A stretch of 64,000 nucleotides of DNA. Origin: Rhizopus arrhizus (taxonomy: Eukaryota > Mucoromycota > Mucoromycetes > Mucorales > Rhizopodaceae). How positions within the stretch are numbered: the stretch's first letter is position 1; the number at the start of each line of letters is the position of its first letter. Below are positions 21,568 to 32,160 of this stretch, piece after piece. A program made the position numbers and the translations under genes. The stretch is from positions 1 through 64,000 of the forward strand of contig JAKZZE010000038.1 of assembly GCA_024220505.1 (NCBI GenBank). Direction: 5' to 3'. The notes under the pieces were generated by a model. It was not told the DNA's origin, ran no database searches, and was given only the letters and a program-made list of their open reading frames with translations.

Positions 21568-21582
21568 GGCTTCTTGGTTTAG
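21568..21582 (+). repeat. 15-bp tRNA-Pro target stub (site 1)
   Basis: GGCTTCTTGGTTTAG, identical to nucleotides 1-15 of the tRNA-Pro gene at 43917. It lies between the 5' end of LINE copy 1 and the 3' end of the next SINE. The same stub recurs at 22131, 22684, 32221, 32761, 37789 (one change, GGCTTCTTTGTTTAG), 38343 and 43362, and as the start of the tRNA itself. Confidence 0.95.
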
Positions 21583-22130
21583 ACGAAAGTTTTTTTTTTT
21601 TTTATTTTTATTGGTCAAATATGCAGGCGACATTTGTGTCATTAATTGCTTGACCACAGAACGAACTGGGAAAGCATACAAACTGTTAAGGGGGAAGGGA
21701 AGGGAGGGTAAGCAAGGCAATTATTTTGGCTGAAGCGACAGACGAAGACTTGGGACAGAGAGAGAGAGACATGCTTCATTAAGCCCGAGGTGGGCATCCT
21801 TGCAACGCTGATAATGCTGCTCACCAAACAGCACACAACGCAGACCGACCAGAACAGCAGCGGCGTCAAAACCCAGGGAGGAAAGAGAGAACAGAAAGGG
21901 ATGCCAACGGGGACACCGAAAGGGAGGGAAGGTGGACCAGATACCCAGCTGGCACGCAACGCAACACACAGGCGGGACACACCGAAAGCCAGAGACGACG
22001 CACGTTAAGGAAGTCATGTGACCGTGCGTGGAAGAGACGGTGCGAGGAAGGCAGGATTCGAACCTGCATGTCCAATGGACACTCAACCCATACGGTAGCG
22101 TCTTAACCACTACGACAAACACCCACACCT
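21583..22130 (-). mobile_element. SINE family 1, copy a
   Basis: A 548-bp element bounded by the 15-mer stubs at 21568 and 22131. Read on the minus strand it starts with a class II tRNA-like head: A box GTCGTAGTGGTTAAG, variable-arm-like GTGTCCATTGGACA and B box GGTTCGAATCC. A body of about 400 bp follows. It ends in an A/T-rich tail ..TGACCAATAAAAATAAAA.. then CTTTCGT at the target. The 135-codon frame running through it is non-coding shadow. It is transcribed, if at all, by RNA polymerase III from the internal boxes. Confidence 0.9.
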
Positions 22131-22145
22131 GGCTTCTTGGTTTAG

Positions 22146-22683
22146 ACGAAACTTTTTATTTTTATTGGTCATATATGCAGGCGACATATGTGTCATTAAT
22201 TGCTTGACCACAGAACGAACTGGGAAAGCATACAAACTGTAATGGGGGAAGGGAAGGGAGGGTAAGCAGGGCAATTATTTGGCTGAAGCGACAGACGAAG
22301 ACTTGGAACAGAGAGAGAGAGACATGCTTCATTAAGCCCGAGGTGGGCATCCTTGCAACGCTGATAATGCTGCTCACCAAACAGCACACAACGCAGACCG
22401 ACCAGAACAGCAGCGGCGTCAAAACCCAGGGAGGAAAGAGAGAACAGAAAGGGATGCCAACGGGGACACCGAAAGGGAGGGAAGGTGGACCAGATACCCA
22501 GCTGGCACGCAACGCAACACACAGGCGGGACACACCGAAAGCCAGAGACGACGCACGTTAAGGAAGTCATGTGACCGTGCGTGGAAGAGATGGTGCGAGG
22601 AAGGCAGGATTCGAACCTGCATGTCCAGAGGACACTCAACCCATACGGTAGCGCCTTAACCACTACGACAAACACCCACACCT
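22146..22683 (-). mobile_element. SINE family 1, copy b
   Basis: A 538-bp near-identical copy of the SINE at 21583-22130, with the same tRNA-like head, body and AATAAAAATAAAAAG tail, between 15-mer stubs at 22131 and 22684. The shorter T-run accounts for most of the length difference. Confidence 0.9.
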
Positions 22684-22962
22684 GGCTTCTTGGTTTAGAC
22701 GAAAATTTTTATTAATATATATTAGGAGTATATTGACAAGCGATAAATATCATGATAGTCATACTCAAGAAACAAAAGAGAAAAGATAAGAAACAAAAAA
22801 CACTCGCAGGGCACACAAGAGCGAAAAAAAGGAAAGAGAAAAGGCCAATGGAAGCGCTAACTACTGAGCAACTCGTCAACACCATGGTCTCCTCCGCATC
22901 GTGCACTAAAATGGTTTGGCAGTGGGAGGTAGAAGCCAGAGGGTGGATCAGAGCGCTTGTCA

Positions 22963-25900
22963 TTATGGAACAGCAGCAGCAGAGGACTTGTCAATCCAGA
23001 CTTGACCTGGAGCAGATGATGAGTGGTACTCGGTGTCAGGATGACAGATCTTGTCAAAGTGACAGAGGATCTGACAAAGAGCGGACCAGAAAGGCGGACA
23101 CCGAGCAGAAGCAGAGACAGGCAGCAAGTTCAAGACATAGTCTATGTGGTGACCCACATAGTCAGGCGGCGGAACAGGCAAGCAGCACCAAAGAGCAGAA
23201 GGAACCAAGGTACAGACCATAAGATGAGAACGAGAAGTATCGCCAAAACCACAGGAACAGGGAGCAGGCTTACCTGGGATCCAACCCATGCGCCATCTGA
23301 TAAGACGAGACCGGTCAGCACGGGAGGCAGGCAAGTACAGGATGGGATCCACCCGAAGAACAGGACGACAAGCGCGAATCAGAACCTGGGGGGTGGACTG
23401 TAAGAAGCTTTGAAATTGACCTTGGCGATACCTTCGCAGCCAAGAAGCAAGACGAGAAGACGAAAGAGGAGCATCCGAAGGGTAGTCGAGTACGATTTGC
23501 CGCTTACGGAGCTGTGTCAGCAATGAAGACGAGACAGAAGAAGACAGCAGAGACAAGAGACAGTCATCAGGAAGGCCATTGAATCGAAGGCAGAACTTCA
23601 GAACCAAGGTATCTGCTCGAAATGTCATTGACGGCAGATTAGTGATATGGCGGAGGACGACAGTCGAGGCAGTTCGGTGACCGCCGACAAGCATTCGTAG
23701 ACACCGGTCTTGAGCACGGTTGAGCTCTTCACCGTCCTTTCTTGTAAGTCGAGCAATAGCAAGGCCGTACTCGAGCTTAGGACGGATGAAGGCAGCAAAG
23801 AGACGAGAAGAGAGAAGCAGAGTAAAGCCTTGACGGTTAAGGCCCATAGAGTGAAGCTGAGCCATAGCCGCCAAGGTACTTGAAGAGCGATGCTTTATCA
23901 TGGCAGACACTGAGATACCTTTACCATCAAAAGGGACACCAAGATAAGTAAACTCCTCAGTTGTAGGAAGATCTTGACCATACAACGACATTGACACAAA
24001 GCGACTTGATGTAGCAGTAGGTGCATTTAGGACGGCACACTTTGGTGGACTCCACTTGTAACCAAGAGTCAGAGAATGGATCTGCGCTAGGTCCAGCATA
24101 TGCCGAACTTCGCTAGCAGACCCAACCAGCGCCACATCATCCGCATACAACAGACTGTTGATGGGTGTGGGCGACGGAGACGAGGAAGACAAAGCAGCAG
24201 AACCAACCAAAGGACCAAAGGGAAGACCATCGGAGACCAGAGCACCAGGACCAGGAGGACCAGAAGGAGACACCGATAACACCGAGGTGGTTGTTGCAGA
24301 AGCAGCAGAACGAAGCAGAGCTGGCAATGTGTTGACATAGATAGAGTACAGGTGAGGACTCAAGACAGAGCCCTGAAGGACACCTGTACTCGGCACAAAC
24401 GGATCAGAGACATTGTTCTGCAACAACACAGACACCGAGACATCATCAAACATGTTGGCCAACAAGGACACCAAGGACAGAGGAGCAGAAGAGGCGAGCA
24501 TCGATTGCCATATGATACGACGATCGACTGTATCATAGGCTGACTTGATGTCCAGGAAAGCGACCACAGGATAATGATTGTGTCGGCGTCGGTAAGAGTG
24601 CATCAGATCATGAAGACAGAGAGCTTGATCCAATGCACTACGCTGGTGACGGAAACCACCTTGAACTACATCGAGCGGAGGAGAGACATCTTCAACAAAG
24701 AGAAAGAGACACATCTCAAAGAGCTTGCGGACGATGGAGGTCAAGGAGATTGGACGATAGTTCCCTGGCGAGGTAGGATCACCCTTTTTATGGATGGGGA
24801 CCACCTGTGCTTGACGCCAGAGAGAAGGGGTATACGACCACTGGTAGCAGATACTGAAAAGCAAAGAGAGCAGTGGGGCCAGAACAGACTTGATGGGGAG
24901 GAGCATCTCCGTACGCAAGTGGTCAGGACCAGGAGCCTTACGCAGAGGGAGACGTCGCATCAGTGAACCCACACTGTCAGCAGAGAACGAGGGCATACCA
25001 GGGTCTTGACTATCGAGGTCAAAAGGCACCATACCAGAGACAGAGGGCAGAGGGTCAGGACGCCTTGACGGAAGACCGTCACCAGAGTAGACCGAGGCAA
25101 GGTGTTGACGCATCGCGTTCGCACCTGCAGCAGGGCCGTCAGGATGAGTAAACCCAACCTGTTGACGTCGTCGGTTCCGAATCACCTTCACCTTCGACAT
25201 CGCACGAGCAAGTTCGCCACGGGCCAGAGAGTCACAGAAAGCACGCCAAGAGAGACGTTTGGCAGACTTGAGAGCAGAGCGGAACCGGGCTTGAGCGACC
25301 TGATGTCTATCCCACCACAAGGCCTTGTCGATGCCAATGGCACGGCGCCACTTGCGGTAGTGGTGTTCACGAACATCGGCGAGTTCTTGCAAGTGCGCAT
25401 TCCAGAATGGCTTCCATTGGGAAGGTCGAGAAGAGCGAGAGCCAACCGACTTGTCGAGTGCACTATAGATCGCCTCGTTCAGAGTGTCATTGAGAGCGTC
25501 TATAGGCGGAGCAGCAGAAGGAGGACTTGACTTCAGTGCTTTGAGCTGATCAACCAATGGAGAGACCAAGGACTGGAATGTGGCCACGTACAGACTACAG
25601 ACATCGGGTTCCTTCAACCGAGAGAGGTTCCATAGCCGACGGGCAGAAGAAGAAGCAGAAGAGAGAACGTGCTGCGATGGATAACCATCAGGGACTGCAT
25701 AGTCAAAGGACAAGGACAACAGTTTGTGGTCAGAGCCAAGAGAGAGATCACTGTAGACTTGCATCCGAGGGGACCGAAGGACAGAGGTCATGTTGGTCAA
25801 GAAGTAGTCGATCATACTTTGCTTGACTTGACCACCACGAAAGGACAAGAAGGTAGGCACCCCAGGAGCGAGAGTCGAGTTCAGAACAGAGAGACCATGT

Positions 25901-26532
25901 TCTTCACACCAGCGAAGCAGCACCGAACCTCGAGCATTGGCAACGGAATCACCCGTTAGTGCACCAAGACGCGCGTTCAGATCACCACAGATGATCGTGT
26001 CGTCTGTCAAGGGCAACGAAACCAACACAGAAGAGACCTCGTCGTTGGACAAGGAAGGGGGCAAATACAGGCAGATGAGACGCAAGGAGCGACCCAACCG
26101 CAGACCCAGAGCATACTTGGTATGAACCGGGAACTGTACCACAGCCATCGGACACCGAGGAGACACCAGAGCAGAGACACCTTGAGAGCCACGATAGCTG
26201 TTGATCACAGGAGAGCCATACAGGTTGAACTGGGTCCAAGAGGTACGGATCCTGTGAGGCGGAAGCAACCAGGTTTCAGTGATAAACACCAGAGAGAACG
26301 ACTGGCAGTGACGAAGAAGATCCTCGGCTGTGGATTCTTGAAGCCCATTGGCATTCCACAAGCCGATTGTGAGCGGTATAGAAGAAGTTGATAAAGATGA
26401 AGGAGTGAATGAACCATGGGAGCCATGAGAACCAGAGGAAACCAAAGGAGAGGAAGGAGTTGACTGATCTGGGACCATACCAGATGTAGAGACCGAGGAT
26501 GCATTATAACGACAAGTATTACTACTCATCAT
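22963..26532 (-). CDS. LINE ORF2: endonuclease and reverse transcriptase (copy 2)
   Basis: 1189 residues. An apurinic-like endonuclease spans about residues 52-275, with Asn61 (WNANG), Glu86 (ITETW), Asp184/Asn186 (GDLN), Asp242 (MIDYF) and Asp268-His269 (GSDHK). A reverse transcriptase spans about 530-840, with KAPGPDHL, NYRPISLTSI, FLDIKSAYD (659-667) and the catalytic LLYADD (YADD 796-799). Near the C-terminus is a zinc-knuckle-like CSCGFGDTSRSHLMVC (1092-1107). No RNase H domain is apparent. The enzyme would nick the tRNA-Pro target and copy LINE RNA onto the cut end. CLFLFVEDV replaces CLFPSVEDV of the other copies. All key residues are present, so it may be active if expressed. Confidence 0.93.
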   Translation of the reverse strand: MMSSNTCRYNASSVSTSGMVPDQSTPSSPLVSSGSHGSHGSFTPSSLSTSSIPLTIGLWNANGLQESTAEDLLRHCQSFSLVFITETWLLPPHRIRTSWTQFNLYGSPVINSYRGSQGVSALVSPRCPMAVVQFPVHTKYALGLRLGRSLRLICLYLPPSLSNDEVSSVLVSLPLTDDTIICGDLNARLGALTGDSVANARGSVLLRWCEEHGLSVLNSTLAPGVPTFLSFRGGQVKQSMIDYFLTNMTSVLRSPRMQVYSDLSLGSDHKLLSLSFDYAVPDGYPSQHVLSSASSSARRLWNLSRLKEPDVCSLYVATFQSLVSPLVDQLKALKSSPPSAAPPIDALNDTLNEAIYSALDKSVGSRSSRPSQWKPFWNAHLQELADVREHHYRKWRRAIGIDKALWWDRHQVAQARFRSALKSAKRLSWRAFCDSLARGELARAMSKVKVIRNRRRQQVGFTHPDGPAAGANAMRQHLASVYSGDGLPSRRPDPLPSVSGMVPFDLDSQDPGMPSFSADSVGSLMRRLPLRKAPGPDHLRTEMLLPIKSVLAPLLSLLFSICYQWSYTPSLWRQAQVVPIHKKGDPTSPGNYRPISLTSIVRKLFEMCLFLFVEDVSPPLDVVQGGFRHQRSALDQALCLHDLMHSYRRRHNHYPVVAFLDIKSAYDTVDRRIIWQSMLASSAPLSLVSLLANMFDDVSVSVLLQNNVSDPFVPSTGVLQGSVLSPHLYSIYVNTLPALLRSAASATTTSVLSVSPSGPPGPGALVSDGLPFGPLVGSAALSSSSPSPTPINSLLYADDVALVGSASEVRHMLDLAQIHSLTLGYKWSPPKCAVLNAPTATSSRFVSMSLYGQDLPTTEEFTYLGVPFDGKGISVSAMIKHRSSSTLAAMAQLHSMGLNRQGFTLLLSSRLFAAFIRPKLEYGLAIARLTRKDGEELNRAQDRCLRMLVGGHRTASTVVLRHITNLPSMTFRADTLVLKFCLRFNGLPDDCLLSLLSSSVSSSLLTQLRKRQIVLDYPSDAPLSSSRLASWLRRYRQGQFQSFLQSTPQVLIRACRPVLRVDPILYLPASRADRSRLIRWRMGWIPGKPAPCSCGFGDTSRSHLMVCTLVPSALWCCLPVPPPDYVGHHIDYVLNLLPVSASARCPPFWSALCQILCHFDKICHPDTEYHSSSAPGQVWIDKSSAAAVP

Positions 26533-27518
26533 TATAATGATCCAAAGCTAGAGCGAGAGGCAGGACGGTGATGTTGATAATCATCAAGAGCCATATCTTC
26601 AGCCATGTCATCGTAGTGGCGGACAGTCTTGGGACGATCTTCCTTGGCAGACAGAACTTCAGATACTGTCTCATCAGAGACCAAAGCTTGTGCTAACAGG
26701 TAGCGAGAGACAGAGACAGCAACAGGATAGCGCAAGCGCTCTAAGGCCTTACGAGAACGATCATCATTGATAAGCGAGATAGCATGGCTACGCTCGTCAG
26801 CAGAAACAGAGTCAAACTTGGGATCAGCCAGGTTAGCAGGATCAAGTGGATCAAAGGTATCCAAGCTAGGGATCTTGGCCTTTTCCAACAAGGACAGAAG
26901 AGCAGGCTTGTACTGCAGATGTACAAGAAGACCGACAACAGAGTGGGCAGGATAGCAAACATCCAAGATGCGCCAGCTATCCACACCAAGACGAGAGAGA
27001 CGACGACGAGCTTCAGTGTAGGTCATCCTACGAGAGCGAGGTATGTAAACATACTCGAAGCCTTGTTCACCAGACACAGGCTGGAAACCACGAGCAGCGG
27101 CAGCACGACGACGGAGTTTGTTCTTTGTAGAACGAGAAACAACAGTGGCCCAAGAAGAGGCAGCAGTACCCAAGGTGGGCGAAGAAACGGACTCTCTAGC
27201 ACCAGTAGGAGCAGTAGCAGAAGAAAGAGCGGCATTTGAGCTTGGGGTGCTGGTAGGGACCCCGGTAGATTGTGCGGCTAGCTGAGCACGCAAAGAAGCA
27301 ATCTCATTGGCCTGAGACTGGTTGTGTTCGGCAAGGCGAGCATTCTCTCCTCGCAGAGTTTCAAGCTCTAGCTTGAGCTGCTCTAAAGCAGAGAGACGAG
27401 CAGTGACAGTCTCCAGTGCGTGACTTAGATTCTGAACTGTGACTTCGAGCTCGGACGAATTATGTCCGGCGGCGGCATTCAGGATTTTGGATCCTCTAGT
27501 ATTTCTTGTTGAAGACAT
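26532..27518 (-). CDS. LINE ORF1 protein (copy 2)
   Basis: The first in-frame ATG starts MSSTRNTRGSKILNAAAG, and I prefer it over upstream non-ATG codons because it is shared by all copies. The protein has a coiled coil near residues 30-80 (SALEQLKLELETLRGENARL), a Ser/Thr/Ala-rich linker, a basic stretch NKLRRRAAAARGFQP and a folded-looking C-terminal part (YIPRSRRMTYTEARRRL..). There are no zinc knuckles. It probably coats LINE RNA. The stop codon TAA overlaps the ORF2 ATG (TAATG), so ORF2 is likely made by termination-reinitiation. Confidence 0.85.
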   Translation of the reverse strand: MSSTRNTRGSKILNAAAGHNSSELEVTVQNLSHALETVTARLSALEQLKLELETLRGENARLAEHNQSQANEIASLRAQLAAQSTGVPTSTPSSNAALSSATAPTGARESVSSPTLGTAASSWATVVSRSTKNKLRRRAAAARGFQPVSGEQGFEYVYIPRSRRMTYTEARRRLSRLGVDSWRILDVCYPAHSVVGLLVHLQYKPALLSLLEKAKIPSLDTFDPLDPANLADPKFDSVSADERSHAISLINDDRSRKALERLRYPVAVSVSRYLLAQALVSDETVSEVLSAKEDRPKTVRHYDDMAEDMALDDYQHHRPASRSSFGSL

Positions 27519-27925
27519 TTGGATGCAAACTTTCAACGACGATTAAGCAACAAGTATAAGAGATATCGAGATATGAGTTGAACCAAATAAAAGTATAGAT
27601 CAAAAGGAGTCGATTGATGTAAAAATTGTTGATGGATGGATAGATTTGACAGAGATATCGCACTGCAAATAATTGGAGATATTAAACGCAGTTTTTTAGC
27701 ATAAATGAGCGCAACTACGCGAAGTTTAACGCAAATCCGCGGAATTTTATTGCTGTTTTAAACGATTTTCGAGGCAGAGCAGTAATCGTTAAATAACTTT
27801 TACGCAAGCAAGAGGAGGTCATTTAGTGTTCTTTTACTGAAGCATTTTTTACGTTTTAATCAATGATAGTCAACGTTTGGGCAACGAATGATACTTTTTA
27901 AAACATTACTTTATATGTCTTTTTG

Positions 27926-28136
27926 TTCTTTTATCGACCGCTCATATTGCCTAATATACTTCTTCATCGAACACTCATATTGCCTTATATACTTCTTTGT
28001 TGACCACTTATATTGCCTTATATATTTCTTTATTGACCACTCATATAGCTTATATACTTCTTTATGAACCACTTATATAGCTTTATATACTTCTTTATTG
28101 GCTATTCATATTGCAATAAATATTGCTTTATATACA
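27926..28136 (+). repeat. Subterminal minisatellite of the CACTA-like element
   Basis: Roughly six imperfect direct copies of a unit of about 33 bp with consensus close to TTCTTTATTGACCACT followed by CATATTGCCTTATATAC. Subterminal repeats are typical transposase-binding regions in CACTA elements; that function is inferred here. Confidence 0.75.
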
Positions 28137-28849
28137 CAAAAAATAGGTATTTGGTTTATAAAAAACAGCTTTTTTTTTATTTAAATAAAATAACAATAAC
28201 AATACATGGTATTTCTTTGCTAGTAGCGTTTTAAAAGTGTAATTGACTTACCTAATGTCATCAGGATAGCAGCATCTAATCTAAAAATACATCAATTAAT
28301 CTCGTGGAACTCAAAAAAAAATTTTTAAAAAAAAAAGCCAAGCTCAAGGATTCAGAGACACAAGGATTCGAGGACTTGGGCACTCAAAGCAAAAGAAAAA
28401 ACATCAGTACTTAAGAACCAAAGCAAAGACAGAAAAGAGATAGACGAGGCCAAAGCAAAGCAGCATTCATCTATAATAGTTATTAGCTATCGTGTATATA
28501 TAATGAAAGTAATAGTACCTTTATTTAGATGGGCTAAGAGAAAAACCTTGCTAAGCTTTACCAACAAGTATAAAAAAAAGGAAGCAGAACGCATCTATAG
28601 TAAATATTAGCTATCGAGTATATAGTAAAAGTAATAGTACCTTGCTTTAGATAGACCATGAGATAAAAAAAAAGAAAAAAAAGACACCAGCCAAGCTTAT
28701 AGCAACAAGTAAAAAAAGAAGCAATGATAATCCTGGAAGAGACTTTATAAAGACCATTTAAACTATAAAGAAAGCAACCAACACAAATTTACTAAAGAAC
28801 AAATACCATAAGAATAGAAATAGAATATATATAATGTTAAGAACTTACC

Positions 28850-28950
28850 TTTTAGAAAGAATTGTTTTTTTTAAAAAAAAAAAAAGAAGAAAAAAAAAAG
28901 AAGAAAAAAAAAAGGAAAAAAAAAAGGAAAAAAAAAGGAAAAAAAGTACA
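28850..28950 (+). repeat. Purine-only low-complexity tract
   Basis: A run of A-rich sequence broken by single G or GG (AAGAAAAAAAAAGAAG.., AAAAAGGAAAAAAAAAGG). It lies about 300 bp upstream of the four-exon gene and has no coding content. Confidence 0.7.
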
Positions 28951-29257
28951 TTTTTTATAACTCATTTTACATGGGTTACAATTACCCATTAACGGTTAAC
29001 AATAAGTTTTCTTTAACACTGTTTAACTATTGAAACATTCAGAGAGGCTATTCATAAACAGTTTAAATTCTTTTTTTTTATTTAAATGTAATATCTTTAA
29101 CACCAAAGACTTTTTTTCTTTGCTTCTTTTGTAAAATAAATGTAAGTATCACCTTGTTTTGTACTCATCTTCAATTTATTTTGTACCCCTGTTTTTTCTT
29201 TTTTTTTTTTCTTTTTTTTTCCTTTTTTTTTTTTCCTTATATAATTTGTTTTAAAAA

Positions 29258-30505
29258 ATGTCTCGTCGTGCTGCCACCCCCATCAACGTTCCCAGTAATG
29301 CCCCTAAAAGGGCAAGAATATCTTCAAGCATTACTGGATCATCATCCACTGTTGTCCCGTCCTCTTCTCCTGCTCCCACTGCTGTTGCGTCTTTTGACAG
29401 CTTTGAGCCTTCTCGCCTGCAAGGCGCAGTTGGCTCTTCTGCAAATGGCCAAACCCTTGAGGCCATCTTTGCTCAGATGCAGCAGCAGGAGCAGATTCAA
29501 CGCCGACAGGAGGAGAATCAACGTCGGCAGGAGCTGAAGATTGAGCAGTTAACGCAATTGCTGCAACAACAGCAACAAGGGCAGCAACAGCAGCAGCAGC
29601 CTCCACAGCAGCCTCCACAGCAGCAACCTTCTGAGGTCAAAGAGAATAAGGCCTCGACAAGTGTAATTTGAATTTAAAAGCTAAATTAGCATGTGCAAAA
29701 TAATAACTAAATTTTTGTTTTACCCTTTTTGAAATATAGGCTTTCATATTGAAGTACTACAGAGAGCATCTGGTCCCTCGGGGTATCACCTTTGACCTGA
29801 AGGAGGTCTTGCGCTACAAGCAAAACGCAAAGGTCAGAGATTTGCTTGTAGCAGCTGCCAAGAAGGAGCCATTTTCTGCTGGCATTACTGTTTCTGACAT
29901 GCGCAGCATGGTCAGAAACAAATTCAACTACATGGTGAGAGAAAGTAAGGGGCTAACGGCTACGTCAGAAGAATCAACGCGTCGTAGTCGTGTGCATGCA
30001 GTAAGTAATTAATATTTAAAAATTGAAATATATAGTGTTTCAAGTACTTACATTACTTCTTTACATTAGAAGCTCGCCATGAGGCGAAATGCTTACAATG
30101 CAGTCCCAGAGGAATTTGAAGCTCGTTTTCCTTTTGGAAAAAAGCTTCTGATAGCCGATTGGACCTCAGAGGAAGAAGATGGTCCTGAGGATGAACATGG
30201 TCCTGTGTTTGTGGTAAAAAGACCACTCTTTCGAAGTAAAGCAGTAAGTAGTATTTTTGTTATAGTATTCATTTTCTAATATACCTTTAACTAATCTACA
30301 GGTGGACGAACTCCATGCTTCTCTTCAAAAAGCATGGAGAGATTCCTTGTCGAAAAAAGGCACTATCAATAGAACAAGAAGGGTGGTGGACTACTTCGAC
30401 AAGGAGTTCCCCACAAACCTTGACCATGAGGATTATCCCTCTTGGGCCTTTTCTTCTCCTGGCCTTGGCTTTTCCTCTTCTGCTGCTGCTAATCCTATGC
30501 AGTAA
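29258..30505 (+). CDS. Four-exon gene of unknown function carried by the CACTA-like element
   Basis: I do not recognise the family. Exons 29258-29662, 29740-30000, 30070-30243 and 30302-30505 join in phase 0 across three GT/AG introns of 58-77 bp to give 347 residues. Residues 1-70 are Ser/Ala/Pro-rich with a basic patch (NAPKRARISS). Residues about 75-130 form a Gln-rich, probably coiled-coil segment (..MQQQEQIQRRQEENQRRQ..). The rest is charged and globular-looking: REHLVPRGITFDLKEVL, SMVRNKFNYMVRES, an Arg/Ser motif TRRSRVHA, EARFPFGKKLLIADW and a C-terminal ..TRRVVDYFDKEFP... The pattern (dimerisation segment plus basic region) would fit a DNA-binding or regulatory accessory protein, which is inference only. 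It is preceded by T-rich promoter-like sequence. Confidence 0.72.
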
Positions 30506-30535
30506 GCGTTTACTTTCTCTTTTCTCTTTCCCCCT

Positions 30536-30539
<4 letters not shown>

Positions 30540-30570
<31 letters not shown>
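30540..30570 (+). repeat. Poly-T tract of about 31 bases
   Basis: An uninterrupted T run directly after the stop codon region of the four-exon gene. Similar 28-35 base A/T runs occur near 56920, 59732, 61412 and 63421. Confidence 0.8.
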
Positions 30571-30574
<4 letters not shown>

Positions 30575-30599
30575 CCTCTTTTGTTGTCTGTACAAATTG

Positions 30600-32160
30600 A
30601 ATAAAAATTTCAAAAAAAAATAACAATAATAGTCTATTGAATGATTCTTTAGTAAAATAAATAATAATAATAATAAAAGAATGTTTGAATAATTTAGCAT
30701 AGTTGTTACATATAAATTCTTCTTGGCAGAGCGAGAGTAAGAAGGTGATTATCAACATATGGACATATAGCAACAGGGTTGAAAATCATGTAAATTGTAA
30801 GTATATTGTTGCTTGTAACTGGATCAAATTGATTCTTCCACACTTGGATGCCAGTAGTAGCGTTCATTTCAAAAAAAAAAATATTCAGGATTTAGTAGAG
30901 GAATAAGATAGAAAAAAATGCATGATCAAAAAAAACTAAAGCAAATATACTAAATTTGGATGTCGGTTCTTAAACAGTAACAGTTTTACGTGTTCTAAAG
31001 AAATTTTTTTTTTCCCTTGTTTTGTTTCAGAGAACATATTTAACATTGAAGATACGAAAGATAAAAAAGAAAGCTCAAGTATTGGTCATATGTAAGTTTA
31101 TAAAAAAAAGGTAATAACCAAGTCTAATGTCAGTTTCTTTTTTTTTTTCCATTAGGAATTCCTAATGGGTCACATTCGGATGACGAACATGAACCTCATG
31201 AGCAAAGTTGTTCTTTTTAACACGATAAAGCTATAAGAATATCAAACTTTTATTGTTGCTTGTTGTTAAAAAGCTGTTTTTGATAAAGTTGGTAATGTTG
31301 ACATGTCTAATGGCTAATGGCTAATGGCAAATTACACCAATGTGCAAACATAAAGTAAGTAATGAACCAGTATAAGCTTAAAAACATATATTCTTTTATA
31401 TTATTTGTCATAAAAAATAATAAAGCAATCTATTTACTTAAAAAACAAAAACGCTGTGCTTGTATCTGTCAATTATAACTGCCTTGTAATAAGATGTTAT
31501 CAAAGCTTCTTTTTTTTTATTCTTTTTAGAATATACACGTATTCTTTTGTTATAATGTAAAAGCATTTGTATTTTTATAAAACATGTTTACTGTTAGATT
31601 ATTATTTTCATTTGAATAAGGAACTTTTTATTGCTATGCTCTCTTTTTTTTTTTTTTTCACTAGGTCTTTTTTTTAACTTTGTCTTTTTTTTTATTTTCT
31701 TTTTTTTTACTAAACGCAACTATTTTGTTACGTTCTGTTACATGTTTCTAATGAACTAAGCTAAAAATCATAGACTGTCTTCCTATTATGTATTTTTCTG
31801 ATCAAAATAATCGCAGAGTGCTTTTGATATCCGCATTTTGCCCTCAAAAAGAAAAAAAAGAAAATATCGGTCTTTCAACGATAGAGGAGAACAGGCTTTC
31901 CAAAAAAAGACTATTTGAAAAAAAAAAGACACTTTTTTAAAACATGAATAACTCTATGAATATTTACCCTACAAAAAATTAATAAGATTGTTAAATTTCT
32001 TTATTTTTTTCGCATCTAAATCTTCTTTCAAAATTCAAAAAGGTGCAATACAGAGTATTTTAATTTTTTTCGTTTACTCAAAGGTATTCAAATCGTTGAT
32101 TTTTTGATGTTAGCAATGATTGTCAATGACTGAGAACGCTGAAAATCACCAATTATTTGC
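30600..32160. other. Right part of the CACTA-like element, no gene seen
   Basis: AT-rich interior with many short homopolymer runs. The section 31410-31840 matches 8580-8970. I see no coding frame with domain evidence and no transposase remnant. Confidence 0.5.

Noticed and set aside
21721..22128. A 135-codon minus-strand frame (MWVFVVVVK..) repeated at five places
   Set aside because: It lies wholly inside the SINE copies, starts in the tRNA-like head and is shared only because the SINEs are nearly identical; the frame length varies with the tail, and RNA polymerase III promoters argue against a protein.
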